A stretch of 5,443 bases of DNA. It comes from BS750m-G57 sp964392945 (GTDB taxonomy: Bacteria; Planctomycetota; Phycisphaerae; SM23-33). Positions 5,134 through 5,443 of the stretch are shown in pieces (the first letter of the stretch is position 1; every line of letters starts with the position of its first letter). A model generated the notes under the pieces. That model searched no databases. It saw nothing but the letters and a program-made list of their open reading frames with translations, and was not told the DNA's origin. Both the position numbers and the translations under genes were made by a program. The DNA is taken from contig CAYMSH010000414.1 in the NCBI GenBank assembly GCA_964392945.1, positions 1-5,443 of the forward strand, written 5' to 3'.

Positions 5134-5443
5134 ATGAATTGGACGTCCAGGCGGCGTGTCGTCGCGGCGATCGAGCATTGCGAGCCTGATCGCGTGCCGA
5201 TCGACTTTAATCCCGTTCCGGACTTCTACCTGAAGCTCAAAGAGTATCTCGGTCTGGAGATCGAAGAGAATCTCAACTTCGGCTTCATGGAAGAGGCGAT
5301 CCCGCACCCCCAAGTGCTCGAAGCGCTCGGTGCGGACATGATTTCAGTCAAACTCGGATCGGCCAGGACCGCCAAGTCGCCGACTCCAGCGGGATCGGAC
5401 ATCGTGACAGATAGCTGGGGCGTTGGTCTCAAGCGAGTATTCC
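5134..5443 (+). CDS. Uroporphyrinogen decarboxylase-family protein, N-terminal part (open at right edge)
   Basis: The first 103 codons are visible. The opening, a basic SRRRVVAAIEH segment followed by EPDRVPIDF, is the signature start of the UroD superfamily in its non-haem branch, which includes corrinoid-dependent methyltransferases of the MtaA/CmuA type and many uncharacterised members. Then come KLKEYLGL (about residues 34-41) and VLEALGADMISV (about 66-77), in the family's usual order. There is no signal peptide, so it should be cytoplasmic. AGGAG (5124-5128), inside the end of the esterase gene, is five bases before the ATG, and the gap to the esterase stop is two bases, indicating co-transcription and probably coupled translation. 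True haem UroD is unlikely from the N-terminal style and context, but the C-terminal part is missing, so decarboxylase and methyltransferase roles cannot be separated. Confidence 0.85.
   Translation, partial: MNWTSRRRVVAAIEHCEPDRVPIDFNPVPDFYLKLKEYLGLEIEENLNFGFMEEAIPHPQVLEALGADMISVKLGSARTAKSPTPAGSDIVTDSWGVGLKRVF

Overview
The window looks like part of a Planctomycetota genome (Phycisphaerae-like), or of a relative in the PVC group such as Lentisphaerae or Kiritimatiellota. This is inferred from gene content: a Tat-exported S1 sulfatase, a secreted SGNH/SASA-type carbohydrate esterase, a UroD-superfamily gene following it, and a large secreted protein of unknown function. Base composition is moderately GC-rich, with GC-rich third codon positions. 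No tRNA, rRNA, CRISPR array or transposase is visible.

Layout. (1) Positions 1-1118, minus strand: the first 372 codons of a secreted protein of unknown function, open at the left edge. (2) Positions 1119-1617: a roughly 500-base non-coding stretch containing a tandem duplication with a 166-base period. Each copy ends in a terminator-like hairpin and T-run pointing rightward, and an upstream segment of each copy could pair with the terminator arm. (3) Positions 1618-1803, plus strand: a small, unrecognised 61-codon gene with a good Shine-Dalgarno. Its stop codon lies one base from the stop of the next gene. (4) Positions 1805-3202, minus strand: a complete Tat-dependent S1 sulfatase resembling iduronate-2-sulfatase. 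(5) Positions 3203-3346: a compact divergent control region with a promoter candidate for each side, an 8-bp dyad whose arms touch both -35 candidates, and an 8-bp perfect inverted repeat that ends on the A of the next start codon. (6) Positions 3347-5443, plus strand: a tight three-gene operon of Nudix hydrolase (ADP-ribose pyrophosphatase type), SASA-type esterase with a Sec signal, and a UroD-family protein running off the right edge. The gaps are 18 and 2 bases.

How the genes may work together. The exported sulfatase and esterase could remove sulfate and acyl decorations from a polysaccharide outside the cytoplasm, which is a common planctomycete theme. The Nudix and UroD-like proteins lack signal peptides and should be cytoplasmic. 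Sharing a divergent promoter region suggests coordinated control of sulfatase and operon, but no substrate or regulator can be named from this window. The least explained parts are the duplicated terminator region upstream of the small gene and the symmetrical control region at 3203-3347.
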